A model generated the notes under the pieces. That model was not told the origin of the DNA, made no database searches, and was given only the letters and a program-made list of their open reading frames with translations. A stretch of 64,000 bases of DNA, taken from contig NZ_JAPEPB010000001.1 of the NCBI RefSeq assembly GCF_026340565.1, positions 7,042,001-7,106,000 on the forward strand, read 5' to 3'. The DNA is from Kitasatospora sp. NBC_01287. GTDB lineage: Bacteria > Actinomycetota > Actinomycetes > Streptomycetales > Streptomycetaceae. The position numbers were made by a program, and so were the translations under genes. Below, one piece after another: positions 25,522 through 33,450 of this stretch (position 1 is the stretch's first letter; every line of letters begins with the position of its first letter).

Positions 25522-28500
25522 TCAGCCCTGGGAGTCGCCGCCCTCCTCCAGGTCGCCCTCCGCCTCCAGGAACGCGGTCCGCAGCTCGGCGAGCAGCTCC
25601 GGGTCCGGCGCGGCCCACAGCCCGCGCTCGGCTGCCTCCAGCAGCCGCTCGCTGATCCCGTGCAGGGCCCAGGGGTTGGCCCCGGTGAGGAACTCGCGGT
25701 TGACCGGGTCGAGCACGTACTCCTGGGTCAGCCGCTCGTACATCCAGTCCGCGACCACGCCGGTGGTGGCGTCGTAGCCGAAGAGGTAGTCGACGGTGGC
25801 GGCCATCTCGAAGGCGCCCTTGTAGCCGTGCCGGCGCATCGCCTCCAGCCAGCGCGGGTTGACCACCCGGGCGCGGAAGACCCGGGCGGCCTCCTCGGTC
25901 AGGGTGCGGGTCTTGACCGTCTCCGGGCGGGTCGAGTCGCCGATGTAGGCGGCCGGCGCCGAGCCGGTCAGGGCCCGGACGGTGGCCACCATGCCGCCGT
26001 GGTACTGGAAGTAGTCGTCCGAGTCGGCGATGTCGTGCTCGCGGGTGTCGGTGTTCTTCGCCGCCACGGTGATCCGCTTGTAGGCGGTCTCCATCTCCTC
26101 GCGCGCCGGGCGCCCGTCCAGGCCGCGGCCGTAGGCGTAGCCGCCCCAGACCGTGTAGACCTCCGCCAGGTCGGCGTCGGTGCGCCAGTCGCGGCTGTCG
26201 ATCAGCTGCAGCAGGCCGGCCCCGTAGGTGCCCGGGCGCGAGCCGAAGACCCGTACGGTGGCGCGGCGTTCGTCCCCGTGCTCGGCCAGGTCGGCCTGCA
26301 CGTGGGCGCGTACGAAGTTGTCCTCGTCCGCCTCCTGCTGGGCCGCGGCCAGCCGCACCGCGTCGTCCAGCAGGGCGACCACGTGCGGGAAGGCGTCGCG
26401 GAAGAAGCCGGAGATGCGCAGCGTCACGTCCACCCGGGGGCGGCCGAGTTCGGCGAGCGGGATCGGCTCCAGGCCGGTGACCCGGCGCGAGGCGTCGTCC
26501 CAGACCGGGCGGATGCCGAGCAGCGCGAAGGCCTCGGCGATGTCGTCGCCGGCGGTGCGCATCGCGCTGGTGCCCCAGAGCGAGAGGCCCACCGAGGGCG
26601 GCACCGCGCCGTCGTTGTCGGCCCGGTAGCGGGCGACGAGCGACTCGGCCAGCGCCTGCCCGGTCTCCCAGGCGAGCCGGCTGGGCACCGCCTTGGGGTC
26701 CACCGAGTAGAAGTTGCGCCCGGTCGGCAGCACGTTGACCAGCCCGCGCAGCGGCGAGCCGGACGGGCCGGCCGGCACGAAGCCGCCCTTGAGCGCGTGG
26801 ATGACCGCGTCCAACTCGTCGGTGGTGGCGGCCAGTCGGGGGACCACCTGGCGGGCGGCGAAGTCCAGCACCTCGGCCACCGCGGCCGGGTGCCCGGCGG
26901 CGGTCCTCGCCACCGCCTCCGGTGCCCAGTCGGCCGCCTCCATCGCCTCGACGAGCTCGCGCGCCGTGGCCTCGGCGGCGTCGGTGGCGCCCAGTGTCAG
27001 CGCCGCCTCGTCCAGCCCGAGCGCCTCCCGCAGGCCGGGCAGCGCGCTGACGCCACCCCAGATCTGACGGGCCCTCAGGATGGAGAGGACCAGGTTGACC
27101 CGGGCCTCGCCGACCGGCGCCTGGCCCAGCACGTGCAGGCCGTCGCGGATCTGCGCGTCCTTGACCTCGCAGAGCCAGCCGTCGACGTGGAGCAGGAAGT
27201 CGTCGAAGCCGTCGTCCTCGGGGCGGTCCTCCAGGCCCAGGTCGTGGTCCAGGCGGGCGGCCTGGATCAGCGTCCAGATCTGCGCGCGGATCGCGGGCAG
27301 CTTGGCCGGGTCCATCGCGGCGATGTTGGCGTGCTCGTCCAGCAGCTGCTCCAGGCGGGCGATGTCGCCGTAGGAGTCGGCGCGGGCCATCGGCGGCACC
27401 AGGTGGTCGACCAGGGTGGCGTGCGCGCGGCGCTTGGCCTGGGTGCCCTCGCCCGGGTCGTTGACCAGGAAGGGGTAGATCAGCGGCAGGTCGCCGAGCG
27501 CGGCGTCCGGGCCGCACTCGGCGGAGAGCGCGGCGGTCTTGCCGGGCAGCCACTCCAGGTTGCCGTGCTTGCCCAGGTGCACCACGGCGTCCGCGCCGAA
27601 GCCGCCGTCGGCCTTCGCGGCGGCGATCCAGCGGTAGGCGGCCAGGTAGTGGTGGCTCGGCGGCAGGTCGGGGTCGTGGTAGATGGCCACCGGGTTGGCG
27701 CCGAAGCCGCGCGGCGGCTGCACCAGCACGAGCAGGTTGCCCGCGCGCAGGCCGGCCAGCACGAGGTCGCCGTCCGGGTTGCGGCTGCGGTCCAGGTAGA
27801 GCTCGCCGGGGGCCGGGCCCCAGTGCTCCTCCACCCGCTCGCGCAGGGCGGCGGGCAGCGCGGCGTACCAGCGGCGGTAGTCGGCGGCCGGGATCCGGAC
27901 CGGGTTGCGGGCCAGCTGGTCCTCGGTGAGCCAGTCCTGGTCGTAGCCGCCGGCCTCGATCAGCGCCTTGATCAGCGCGTCGCCCTCGTGCTCGCCCTCG
28001 ACCGGCTCCATCCCGGGGAAGCCCTCGCCCAGGTCCCAGCCCTCCTCCCGCAGCCGGCGCAGCAGGCGCGCCCCGCTCGCGGGGGTGTCCAGGCCGACCG
28101 CGTTGCCGACCCGGGCGTGCTTGGTCGGGTAGGCGGACAGGACCACGGCCAACCGCCGCTCGGCGGCCGGGATGTGGCGCAGCCGCGCGTGCCGCACCGC
28201 GATCCCGGCGACCCGGGCGGCCCGCTCGGGGTCGGCGACGTAGACGGTCAGGCCGTCCTCGTCCAGCTCCTTGAAGGAGAACGGCACGGTGATCAGCCGC
28301 CCGTCGAACTCCGGCACCGCGACCTGGGTGGCGGTGTCCAGCGGGGAGAGGCCCTCGTCGCTGGACTCCCAGGCCTCGCGCGACCAGGTCAGGCAGAGCG
28401 CCTGCAGGATCGGCCGGTCCAGCGCGGCGAGCGCGCCCGCGTCCCAGGCTTCCTCGTCGCCGCCGGCCTGCGCGTCGGCGGGGCGGGTGCCGCCCGCGGC

Positions 28501-29154
28501 CAGCACGGTGGTCACGATGGCGTCCGCCGCGCCGAGTTCGGCCAACAGCTCGGCGGGCGCCCCGCGCAGCGAGGAGCAGTAGAGCGGCTTGGCCCGCCCG
28601 CCCGCGTCCTCGATCGCCGCGCAGAGGCCCTCGACGAAGGCGGTGTTGCCGCTCATGTGGTGCGCGCGGTAGTAGAGGACGGCCACCAGCGGGCCCCCGT
28701 CAGGGCCCGCCGCGCTGCGCGGCTCGCGCTCCAGCGGGCCCCACTCGGGCGCGGAGGCGGGCGGCGCGAAGCCGTGGCCGGTGAGCAGCACGGTGTCGGA
28801 GAGGAAGGCGGCCAGCTCGGCCAGGTTGGCGGCGCCGCCGTGCGCGAGGTAGGCGTGCGCCTCGGCGGCCAGGCCGGCCGGCACGGTGGACAGCTCCATC
28901 AGCTGCGCGTCCGGCGCCTGCTCGCCGCTGAGCACGATCACCGGGCGCGGCCCGGCGAGCAGCGCGTCCAGGCCCTCCTGCCAGGCGCGGCGGCCGCCGA
29001 GCAGCCGGACCACCACCAGATCGGTGCCGGCCACCAGCTCGGGCAGGTCCTCGGCGCGCAGCCGGGCCGGGTTGCCCAGGCGGTAGGCGACCGGTCCGCC
29101 GCTGGCGCGGGCCGAGAGCAGGTCGGTGTCGGAGGTCGAGAGCAGCAGGATCAC
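25522..29154 (-). CDS. cobN: Cobaltochelatase subunit CobN
   Basis: This 1210-residue large subunit of the ATP-dependent cobaltochelatase (with CobS and CobT or ChlID-like proteins, not in this window) inserts Co2+ into hydrogenobyrinate a,c-diamide. CobN/BchH landmarks are present: PILQALCLTWSREAWESSD, HLGKHGNLEWLPGK, GVSLWGTSAMRTAGDD, RISGFFRDAFPHV and the C-terminal GANPWALHGISERLLEA. GTG 29154 is chosen because AGGAAAGG lies 8 nt upstream; open codons further up are the riboswitch. It is probably the only cobalamin gene here under direct B12 control. Confidence 0.96.
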   Translation of the reverse strand: MILLLSTSDTDLLSARASGGPVAYRLGNPARLRAEDLPELVAGTDLVVVRLLGGRRAWQEGLDALLAGPRPVIVLSGEQAPDAQLMELSTVPAGLAAEAHAYLAHGGAANLAELAAFLSDTVLLTGHGFAPPASAPEWGPLEREPRSAAGPDGGPLVAVLYYRAHHMSGNTAFVEGLCAAIEDAGGRAKPLYCSSLRGAPAELLAELGAADAIVTTVLAAGGTRPADAQAGGDEEAWDAGALAALDRPILQALCLTWSREAWESSDEGLSPLDTATQVAVPEFDGRLITVPFSFKELDEDGLTVYVADPERAARVAGIAVRHARLRHIPAAERRLAVVLSAYPTKHARVGNAVGLDTPASGARLLRRLREEGWDLGEGFPGMEPVEGEHEGDALIKALIEAGGYDQDWLTEDQLARNPVRIPAADYRRWYAALPAALRERVEEHWGPAPGELYLDRSRNPDGDLVLAGLRAGNLLVLVQPPRGFGANPVAIYHDPDLPPSHHYLAAYRWIAAAKADGGFGADAVVHLGKHGNLEWLPGKTAALSAECGPDAALGDLPLIYPFLVNDPGEGTQAKRRAHATLVDHLVPPMARADSYGDIARLEQLLDEHANIAAMDPAKLPAIRAQIWTLIQAARLDHDLGLEDRPEDDGFDDFLLHVDGWLCEVKDAQIRDGLHVLGQAPVGEARVNLVLSILRARQIWGGVSALPGLREALGLDEAALTLGATDAAEATARELVEAMEAADWAPEAVARTAAGHPAAVAEVLDFAARQVVPRLAATTDELDAVIHALKGGFVPAGPSGSPLRGLVNVLPTGRNFYSVDPKAVPSRLAWETGQALAESLVARYRADNDGAVPPSVGLSLWGTSAMRTAGDDIAEAFALLGIRPVWDDASRRVTGLEPIPLAELGRPRVDVTLRISGFFRDAFPHVVALLDDAVRLAAAQQEADEDNFVRAHVQADLAEHGDERRATVRVFGSRPGTYGAGLLQLIDSRDWRTDADLAEVYTVWGGYAYGRGLDGRPAREEMETAYKRITVAAKNTDTREHDIADSDDYFQYHGGMVATVRALTGSAPAAYIGDSTRPETVKTRTLTEEAARVFRARVVNPRWLEAMRRHGYKGAFEMAATVDYLFGYDATTGVVADWMYERLTQEYVLDPVNREFLTGANPWALHGISERLLEAAERGLWAAPDPELLAELRTAFLEAEGDLEEGGDSQG

Positions 29155-29198
29155 GCGGCTGGCCTTTCCTCGGGGTCCGCGCCCCGGGCGGTGAGGGG

Positions 29199-29300
29199 GA
29201 GACGGCGGGAGTTCCTGGCTTCCCACGGCCGCTGAGCCGTGGTCACAGTGGCGGGACCGCACCGGTGTCGCACCGGTTTCCTCCCCTGACGCCGTCTCGG
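29199..29300 (-). promoter_or_regulatory. Cobalamin (B12) riboswitch upstream of cobN
   Basis: The RNA contains the conserved elements in order: GGAGGAAACCGGTGCGACACC, the B12 box CCCGCCACTGTGACC (plus positions about 29242-29256), and GGGAAGCCAGGAA. The ends GAGACGGCG and CGCCGTCTC close the P1 helix. A GGGG/CCCC hairpin lies next to the cobN ribosome-binding site, so control at translation is likely. A TAGGAT -10-like hexamer lies upstream at 29339-29334. Confidence 0.93.
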
Positions 29301-29422
29301 GCGTGAGCGGACCAGTCGGCCCGCCCGGCGGACATCCTAACGGGGGCCGTCGGCGGCACCAGAGGCCTGCCCGTCGCCCCGGTCACACGGTCGCCCGGTC
29401 ACGCGAAGGGCAGTCACGCGAA

Positions 29423-29465
29423 GGGCGGTGCGGGTCGGCGCCGCCGGCACCGACCCGCACCGCCC
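29423..29465 (-). terminator. Strong hairpin after DUF4352-like gene
   Basis: A perfect 16-bp stem (GGGCGGTGCGGGTCGG with CCGACCCGCACCGCCC) has an 11-nt loop. Two copies of a 15-bp unit (gtcacgcgaagggca) adjoin it at 29398-29427. Confidence 0.8.
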
Positions 29466-29481
29466 GGGTGCTATCGCGGGC

Positions 29482-30219
29482 TCACTTCCAGGTGAGGCCC
29501 TGGTCCAGGGTGAACGGGTCGCCCCAGTACTCGGCCGCGGTGATCTTCGTCGACGCGGACGGCGCCAGCACCAGCGCGCAGCCCTGGGCCGTCTTGCCGT
29601 TGGTGAAGCCACTGGGCAGCGCGTCGGTCGAGCACTTGTCGAAGGTGCCGATCAGCATCACGTCCTGCCCCTGGGTGCCGTCCGGCAGCAGGCCCGTCAC
29701 GTGGTCGACGGTGGAGAACGACAGGTCGGTGTTGCCGACGTTCTTCACCGAGTAGCGGATGTAGTACGGGATCTTGCCCGCGGCCTGGTCGCCGAGCTTG
29801 AGCGGGGCCAGGTCGGCCGGGTTGCCCGCCTCGATCGCGGTGACGGTCAGCGCGATGGTGCCCTTGGTGTCCCCGTAGGTGAACGGGAGCTGGGCGGTCT
29901 GGCCGACCTTGAAGCTCTGCCCCGCCTTCGCCAGGGTCCCGTCCCCGGCGGGCGCGGGCGCGGCGGTGCTGGGCGCCGCGGTGGTGGGCGCGGTGGTGGG
30001 CGCGCTCTGGCTGGGCGCCGCCGGCGCGGTGGTGGGGCTGTCGGTCGGGAGGGTGTTCTGGAACCCGCCGGTGGTCGCCGTGGGTGTGGCGGCCTGCGTG
30101 TTCTTCGTGGTGTTGCTCGCCGTGGTCTCGTCGGGTCCGCAGCCGGTCAGCGCGAGAGCGCCGACCGTGGCCAGCCCGATCATCCCGTACACAGCCCTGA
30201 CAGTGCCGTTCCTGCTCAT
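29482..30219 (-). CDS. Lipoprotein with DUF4352-like domain
   Basis: This 245-residue protein has a lipobox (VGALALTGCGPD), a Thr/Ala/Pro-rich linker (35-95), and a C-terminal immunoglobulin-like domain (VGQTAQLPFTYGDTKGTIAL, IRYSVKNVGNTDLSF) typical of DUF4352/telomeric-repeat-binding-like lipoproteins. GGGGAA lies 7 nt before ATG 30219. It is extracytoplasmic and of unknown function, and lies between cobalamin genes without an obvious link to them. Confidence 0.85.
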   Translation of the reverse strand: MSRNGTVRAVYGMIGLATVGALALTGCGPDETTASNTTKNTQAATPTATTGGFQNTLPTDSPTTAPAAPSQSAPTTAPTTAAPSTAAPAPAGDGTLAKAGQSFKVGQTAQLPFTYGDTKGTIALTVTAIEAGNPADLAPLKLGDQAAGKIPYYIRYSVKNVGNTDLSFSTVDHVTGLLPDGTQGQDVMLIGTFDKCSTDALPSGFTNGKTAQGCALVLAPSASTKITAAEYWGDPFTLDQGLTWK

Positions 30220-30533
30220 GAAGTTATTCCCCGTTGATTGCCGTGGGTCGCCAGCAGGCGACCGTCTAGCCACAGTTGATAGCGCACCAGGGACATGTGG
30301 CACCAGTTGGGACGCGTGTTCGTGATCCAGGGCACGTTCGGGGGCGCGAGAACGGGCCTTTTCGTGACAGCGCCCCGCGCCATCGGCAGCCGGCGTTCAC
30401 CGAACCGCCACACGCCGGGCCGCCGCGAGAGGAACGCGCCCGGCCGGTCCGCGGGGGACCGGCCGGGCGCTCGGGGCTCACAGCTGCGTGCTCACATCCG
30501 CGTGCTCACATCCGCGTGCTCACGTACCCGTGC
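30220..30533. other. Spacer between two leftward genes
   Basis: It holds the promoter of the lipoprotein gene, a hairpin at 30436-30470 and the 14-bp repeat at 30487-30542. No gene is supported. Confidence 0.6.
30436..30470 (-). terminator. Hairpin terminator after glyoxalase gene
   Basis: Perfect 15-bp stem (GCGCCCGGCCGGTCC with GGACCGGCCGGGCGC) and 5-nt loop. Confidence 0.75.
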
Positions 30534-30542
30534 TCACATCTG
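30487..30542. repeat. 14-bp tandem repeat across glyoxalase stop
   Basis: Four copies of cgtgctcacatccg; the last contains the stop codon of the leftward glyoxalase gene (30534-30536). Confidence 0.85.
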
Positions 30543-30953
30543 TGCGAGCTGGGTGAGCCGGATGTTGTTGCCGGACGGGTCGCGGAACCCGCAGTCGCGC
30601 CCGTAGGGCTGGTCGGTCGGCTTCTCGTTGAACTCCACGCCGCGCGCCGACAGCTCCGCGTAGGAGGCGTCGCAGTCGTCGGTGGTCAGGAAGACGCTGC
30701 CGGCGCCGCCCTTGGCGGTCAGCTCGCGGATCTGGGCCTCGGTGTCGGCGTCGAAGACCGGTGCGCCGGGGATCGCCATCAGCACGATCGAGACGTCCGG
30801 CTGGCCGACCGGGCCGACCGAGAGCCAGCGGAAGTCGCCCATCTCGGCCACGGTGACGTCCATCCGGACCTCGAAGCCGACCTTCTCGGTGTAGAAGGCG
30901 AGCGCCTCGTCCTGGTCGTGGACCCAGAGCTGCGCGGTGGCGATCTTGATCAT
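30534..30953 (-). CDS. Glyoxalase/VOC superfamily protein
   Basis: This 139-residue single-domain VOC protein has the start KIATAQLWVHDQDEALAFYT and later VFLTTDDCDASYAEL and YGRDCGFRDPSGNNIRLTQ, the classic end of the fold. The metal-ligand set is not complete enough to name the activity; options are lyase, dioxygenase or bleomycin-resistance-like binding. It follows an AraC regulator on the same strand by 37 nt, so it is probably the regulated gene. A repeat overlaps its stop. Confidence 0.88.
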   Translation of the reverse strand: MIKIATAQLWVHDQDEALAFYTEKVGFEVRMDVTVAEMGDFRWLSVGPVGQPDVSIVLMAIPGAPVFDADTEAQIRELTAKGGAGSVFLTTDDCDASYAELSARGVEFNEKPTDQPYGRDCGFRDPSGNNIRLTQLAQM

Positions 30954-30990
30954 GATTTTCTCCTGGTATGCGTGCTTTGCGGCGATAACG

Positions 30991-31431
30991 TCACGCTATT
31001 CCGCCCTCGGGCGGGCTGTCTTCTCGAAACGTGCGGTGCTGCGGCCGTCCGTACGCCCGCCGGACGCAGCCGGGCACGATGGCGTGCGCGGCGGCCGGCG
31101 GCTGGGCGGCCCGGTAGGCGGCGGGCGCCAGCCCGTACATCCGCGTGAAACTGGTGGTGAAGGACCCCAGGCTGCTCAGCCCGACGTCCAGGCAGACGGT
31201 GGCGATCGGCCGGTCGGTGTGCCGCAGCAGCGCGGCGGCCCGCTCCAGGCGCCGGGTCAGCAGGTAGACGTGAGGTGGCTCGCCGAAGGCGCGTCGGAAC
31301 TCCCGGCTGAAGTGGGCCCGCGACAGGCCGGCCGCGGCCGCGAGGTCGGCGACGGTGAGCGGCTCCGCGTACCGGACGTCGACCAGGTCCTTGGCCCGCA
31401 GCAGATGGCGGGCCGGGTGATGAGGTGGCAC
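30991..31431 (-). CDS. AraC-family transcriptional regulator
   Basis: This 146-residue protein consists of two helix-turn-helix motifs: LTVADLAAAAGLSRAHFSRE, and IATVCLDVGLSSLGSFTTSF before RMYGLAPAAYR. A short C-terminal extension lacks a ligand domain. GTG 31431 (VPPHHPARHLLRAKDL) matches the usual start of such short AraC proteins; GTG 31485 would add 18 residues. It probably controls the adjacent glyoxalase gene. Confidence 0.85.
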   Translation of the reverse strand: MPPHHPARHLLRAKDLVDVRYAEPLTVADLAAAAGLSRAHFSREFRRAFGEPPHVYLLTRRLERAAALLRHTDRPIATVCLDVGLSSLGSFTTSFTRMYGLAPAAYRAAQPPAAAHAIVPGCVRRAYGRPQHRTFREDSPPEGGIA

Positions 31432-31534
31432 GGATTTCAGCCTAGTTCGGGGCACTGACAGGCGGGCGGCGGAGACATGGATCACGCCGGGCGCGGGGCA
31501 TACGTGCGGTCAGATCATCGGTATGCTCGCGGCC

Positions 31535-32827
31535 ATGTCACCCACACCCGACGCCATCGAGCCTGCCCCCGTCCGGGCCGGTCGGGGCCGGGACGACGCC
31601 TGCCCGGGCGCGCTGCGGCTGCACGCGGCCGACGACGGCGCGCTGGCCCGGGTCCGGGTGCCCGGCGGGCTGCTGTCGGTGGCTCAGCTGCTGGCGCTGG
31701 TGCTGGCCGCCGAGGAGCTGGGTGACGGCGCGCTGGAGGCAACCTCGCGCGGCAACGTCCAGCTGCGCGGGCTGCGCGCGGACGCGGGCGGGGAGTTGGC
31801 GCAGCGGCTGCGCGCGGTCGGGCTGCTCCCTTCGGACACGCACGAGCGGGTGCGCAACATCGTCGCCTCACCGCTGGCGGGCCTCGACGGCGGCGCCGGC
31901 CTCGGCCCGTGGGTGCGCGAGCTGGACGCCCTGCTGCTGGGCAGCGAGACGGCCCGGGAGCTCTCCGGACGCTTCCTCTTCGCCCTCGACGACGGGCGCG
32001 GCGACGTGGCCGCGCTGGACGCCGACCTGACCCTGATCGCCCGCCCCGACGGCGGCGCCCTGCTGCGCCTGGGCCGGGCCGATGCCGCCGCCGTCGTGGC
32101 GGACGGGCCGCGCGCCGCGCTGGCCGCCGCCGAGGCGTTCGTCGCGCTGCGCAGCGGTGCCTGGCGGGTGCGCGAGGCGGACCCGGACGGCACGCTGCTG
32201 GCCGCCCGGCTGGGCCTGGCGCCGCTGCCGCTGCCCGCGCTGCCCGGCCGCCGCCCCGGGGTCGGCGTGGTGGCGGGCGGCGCCGACGGAGCGGTGGCAG
32301 CCGGTGGCGGGGTGGTGGCGGGCCTGCGGTTCGGCCGGGCGGACGCCGCGCCGTGGCGGACGCTCGCCGCGCTCGCCGCCGCGGCCACCGGGGAGCTGCG
32401 GGTCACCCCGTGGCGCCAGGTGGTGCTGCCCGGCGCGGGCGCGGAGGTGCTGCCCGCCCTGGCGGCGGCCGGCCTGCGCACCGGGTCGGCCACGCCGTGG
32501 GAGGGGGCCACGGCCTGCACCGGCTCGCCCGGCTGCGCCAAGTCGCTGGCCGACGTGCGCGGCGACGCGGCGGCGGCGCTGGACGCGGTGGACGCGGACG
32601 CGGTGGACGCGGACGCGGTGGCCGCACCGCTGCCGGTGCACTGGTCCGGCTGCGAACGGCGCTGCGGCCACCCGGCCGGCCCGTTCGTCGACGTGCTGGC
32701 CACCGGTGACGGCTACCGCCTCGCCCTGCGCGGCGGCGCGAGTGGCGGCGCGAGTGGCGGCGGGGCAATCGAAGTGACGAACCAACAGATGGCCGCGGCG
32801 GTCGCCGCGGCCCGGAGGACCACGTGA
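31535..32827 (+). CDS. cobG: Precorrin-3B synthase CobG
   Basis: This 430-residue ferredoxin-nitrite/sulfite reductase-like monooxygenase performs the O2-dependent hydroxylation and lactone formation that primes ring contraction. N-terminal half-domain motif LEATSRGNVQLRGLR is present. The [4Fe-4S]/sirohaem-type Cys set lies in GATACTGSPGCAKSL and SGCERRCGHPAGP. Between them a 15-bp repeat encodes DAVDADAVDADAV, an insertion I would not expect in the family. ATG 31535 is chosen; ATG 31523 is equally possible, and neither has a strong ribosome site. It overlaps cobH by 4 nt. Confidence 0.93.
   Translation: MSPTPDAIEPAPVRAGRGRDDACPGALRLHAADDGALARVRVPGGLLSVAQLLALVLAAEELGDGALEATSRGNVQLRGLRADAGGELAQRLRAVGLLPSDTHERVRNIVASPLAGLDGGAGLGPWVRELDALLLGSETARELSGRFLFALDDGRGDVAALDADLTLIARPDGGALLRLGRADAAAVVADGPRAALAAAEAFVALRSGAWRVREADPDGTLLAARLGLAPLPLPALPGRRPGVGVVAGGADGAVAAGGGVVAGLRFGRADAAPWRTLAALAAAATGELRVTPWRQVVLPGAGAEVLPALAAAGLRTGSATPWEGATACTGSPGCAKSLADVRGDAAAALDAVDADAVDADAVAAPLPVHWSGCERRCGHPAGPFVDVLATGDGYRLALRGGASGGASGGGAIEVTNQQMAAAVAAARRTT
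32582..32626. repeat. 15-bp tandem repeat inside cobG
   Basis: Three in-frame copies of gacgcggtggacgcg between the two Fe-S cysteine motifs. Confidence 0.85.
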
Positions 32828-33450
32828 TCGAGTACGAGAAGGACGGCGCGGCGATCTACCGCGAGTCCTTTGCCACCATCCGCGCCGAGGCGGACCTGGC
32901 GGGCCTGCCGGCCGACATCTCCCAGGTCGCGGTGCGGATGATCCACGCCTGCGGGATGACCGACCTGGTCGCCGACCTGCTCTGGACCCCCGGCGTGGTG
33001 GCCGACGCGCGCGCCGCGCTGCGGGCCGGCGCGCCGATCCTCTGCGACGTCTCGATGGTGGCCAGCGGTGTCACCCGCAAGCGGCTGCCCGCCGACAACG
33101 AGGTCCTCTGCACGCTCTCCGACCCCCGCGTGCCGGCCCTGGCGGCCGAGCTCGGCACCACCCGCAGCGCGGCGGCCATGGAGCTGTGGCGGGACAAGCT
33201 GGCGGGCTCGGTGGTGGCCGTCGGCAACGCGCCGACCTCGCTCTTCCGGCTGCTGGAGATGATCGAGGCGGGTGCGCCGCGCCCGGCCGCCGTGATCGGC
33301 GTGCCGGTGGGCTTCGTCGGCGCCGCCGAGTCCAAGCAGGCGCTGGCCGAGCACCCCGCCGGCCTGGAGCACCTGGTGGTGCGCGGGCGGCGCGGCGGCA
33401 GCGCGATCGCCGCGGCCGCGCTGAACGCGATCGCGAGTGAGGTCGAATGA
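32824..33450 (+). CDS. cobH: Precorrin-8X methylmutase CobH
   Basis: This 208-residue enzyme moves the C11 methyl group to C12 to give hydrogenobyrinate. Family landmarks are RMIHACGMTD with the catalytic His, ADNEVLC, SMVASGVTRKRLP and GVPVGFVGAAESKQAL. GTG start shares GTGA with cobG and its stop shares ATGA with cobIJ, so the three are coupled in translation. Confidence 0.96.
   Translation: MIEYEKDGAAIYRESFATIRAEADLAGLPADISQVAVRMIHACGMTDLVADLLWTPGVVADARAALRAGAPILCDVSMVASGVTRKRLPADNEVLCTLSDPRVPALAAELGTTRSAAAMELWRDKLAGSVVAVGNAPTSLFRLLEMIEAGAPRPAAVIGVPVGFVGAAESKQALAEHPAGLEHLVVRGRRGGSAIAAAALNAIASEVE

Noticed and set aside
25363..29235. Very long open frame (about 1290 codons) on the plus strand opposite cobN
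   Set aside because: High GC leaves antisense frames open. The text is rich in Gly, Arg, Val and Gln without domains, while the minus strand encodes a full CobN.
31440..31535. Second B12 riboswitch before cobG
   Set aside because: No CCCGCCACTG-type box or companion motifs occur on the coding strand. The same holds for the region upstream of cobL (40475-40715).
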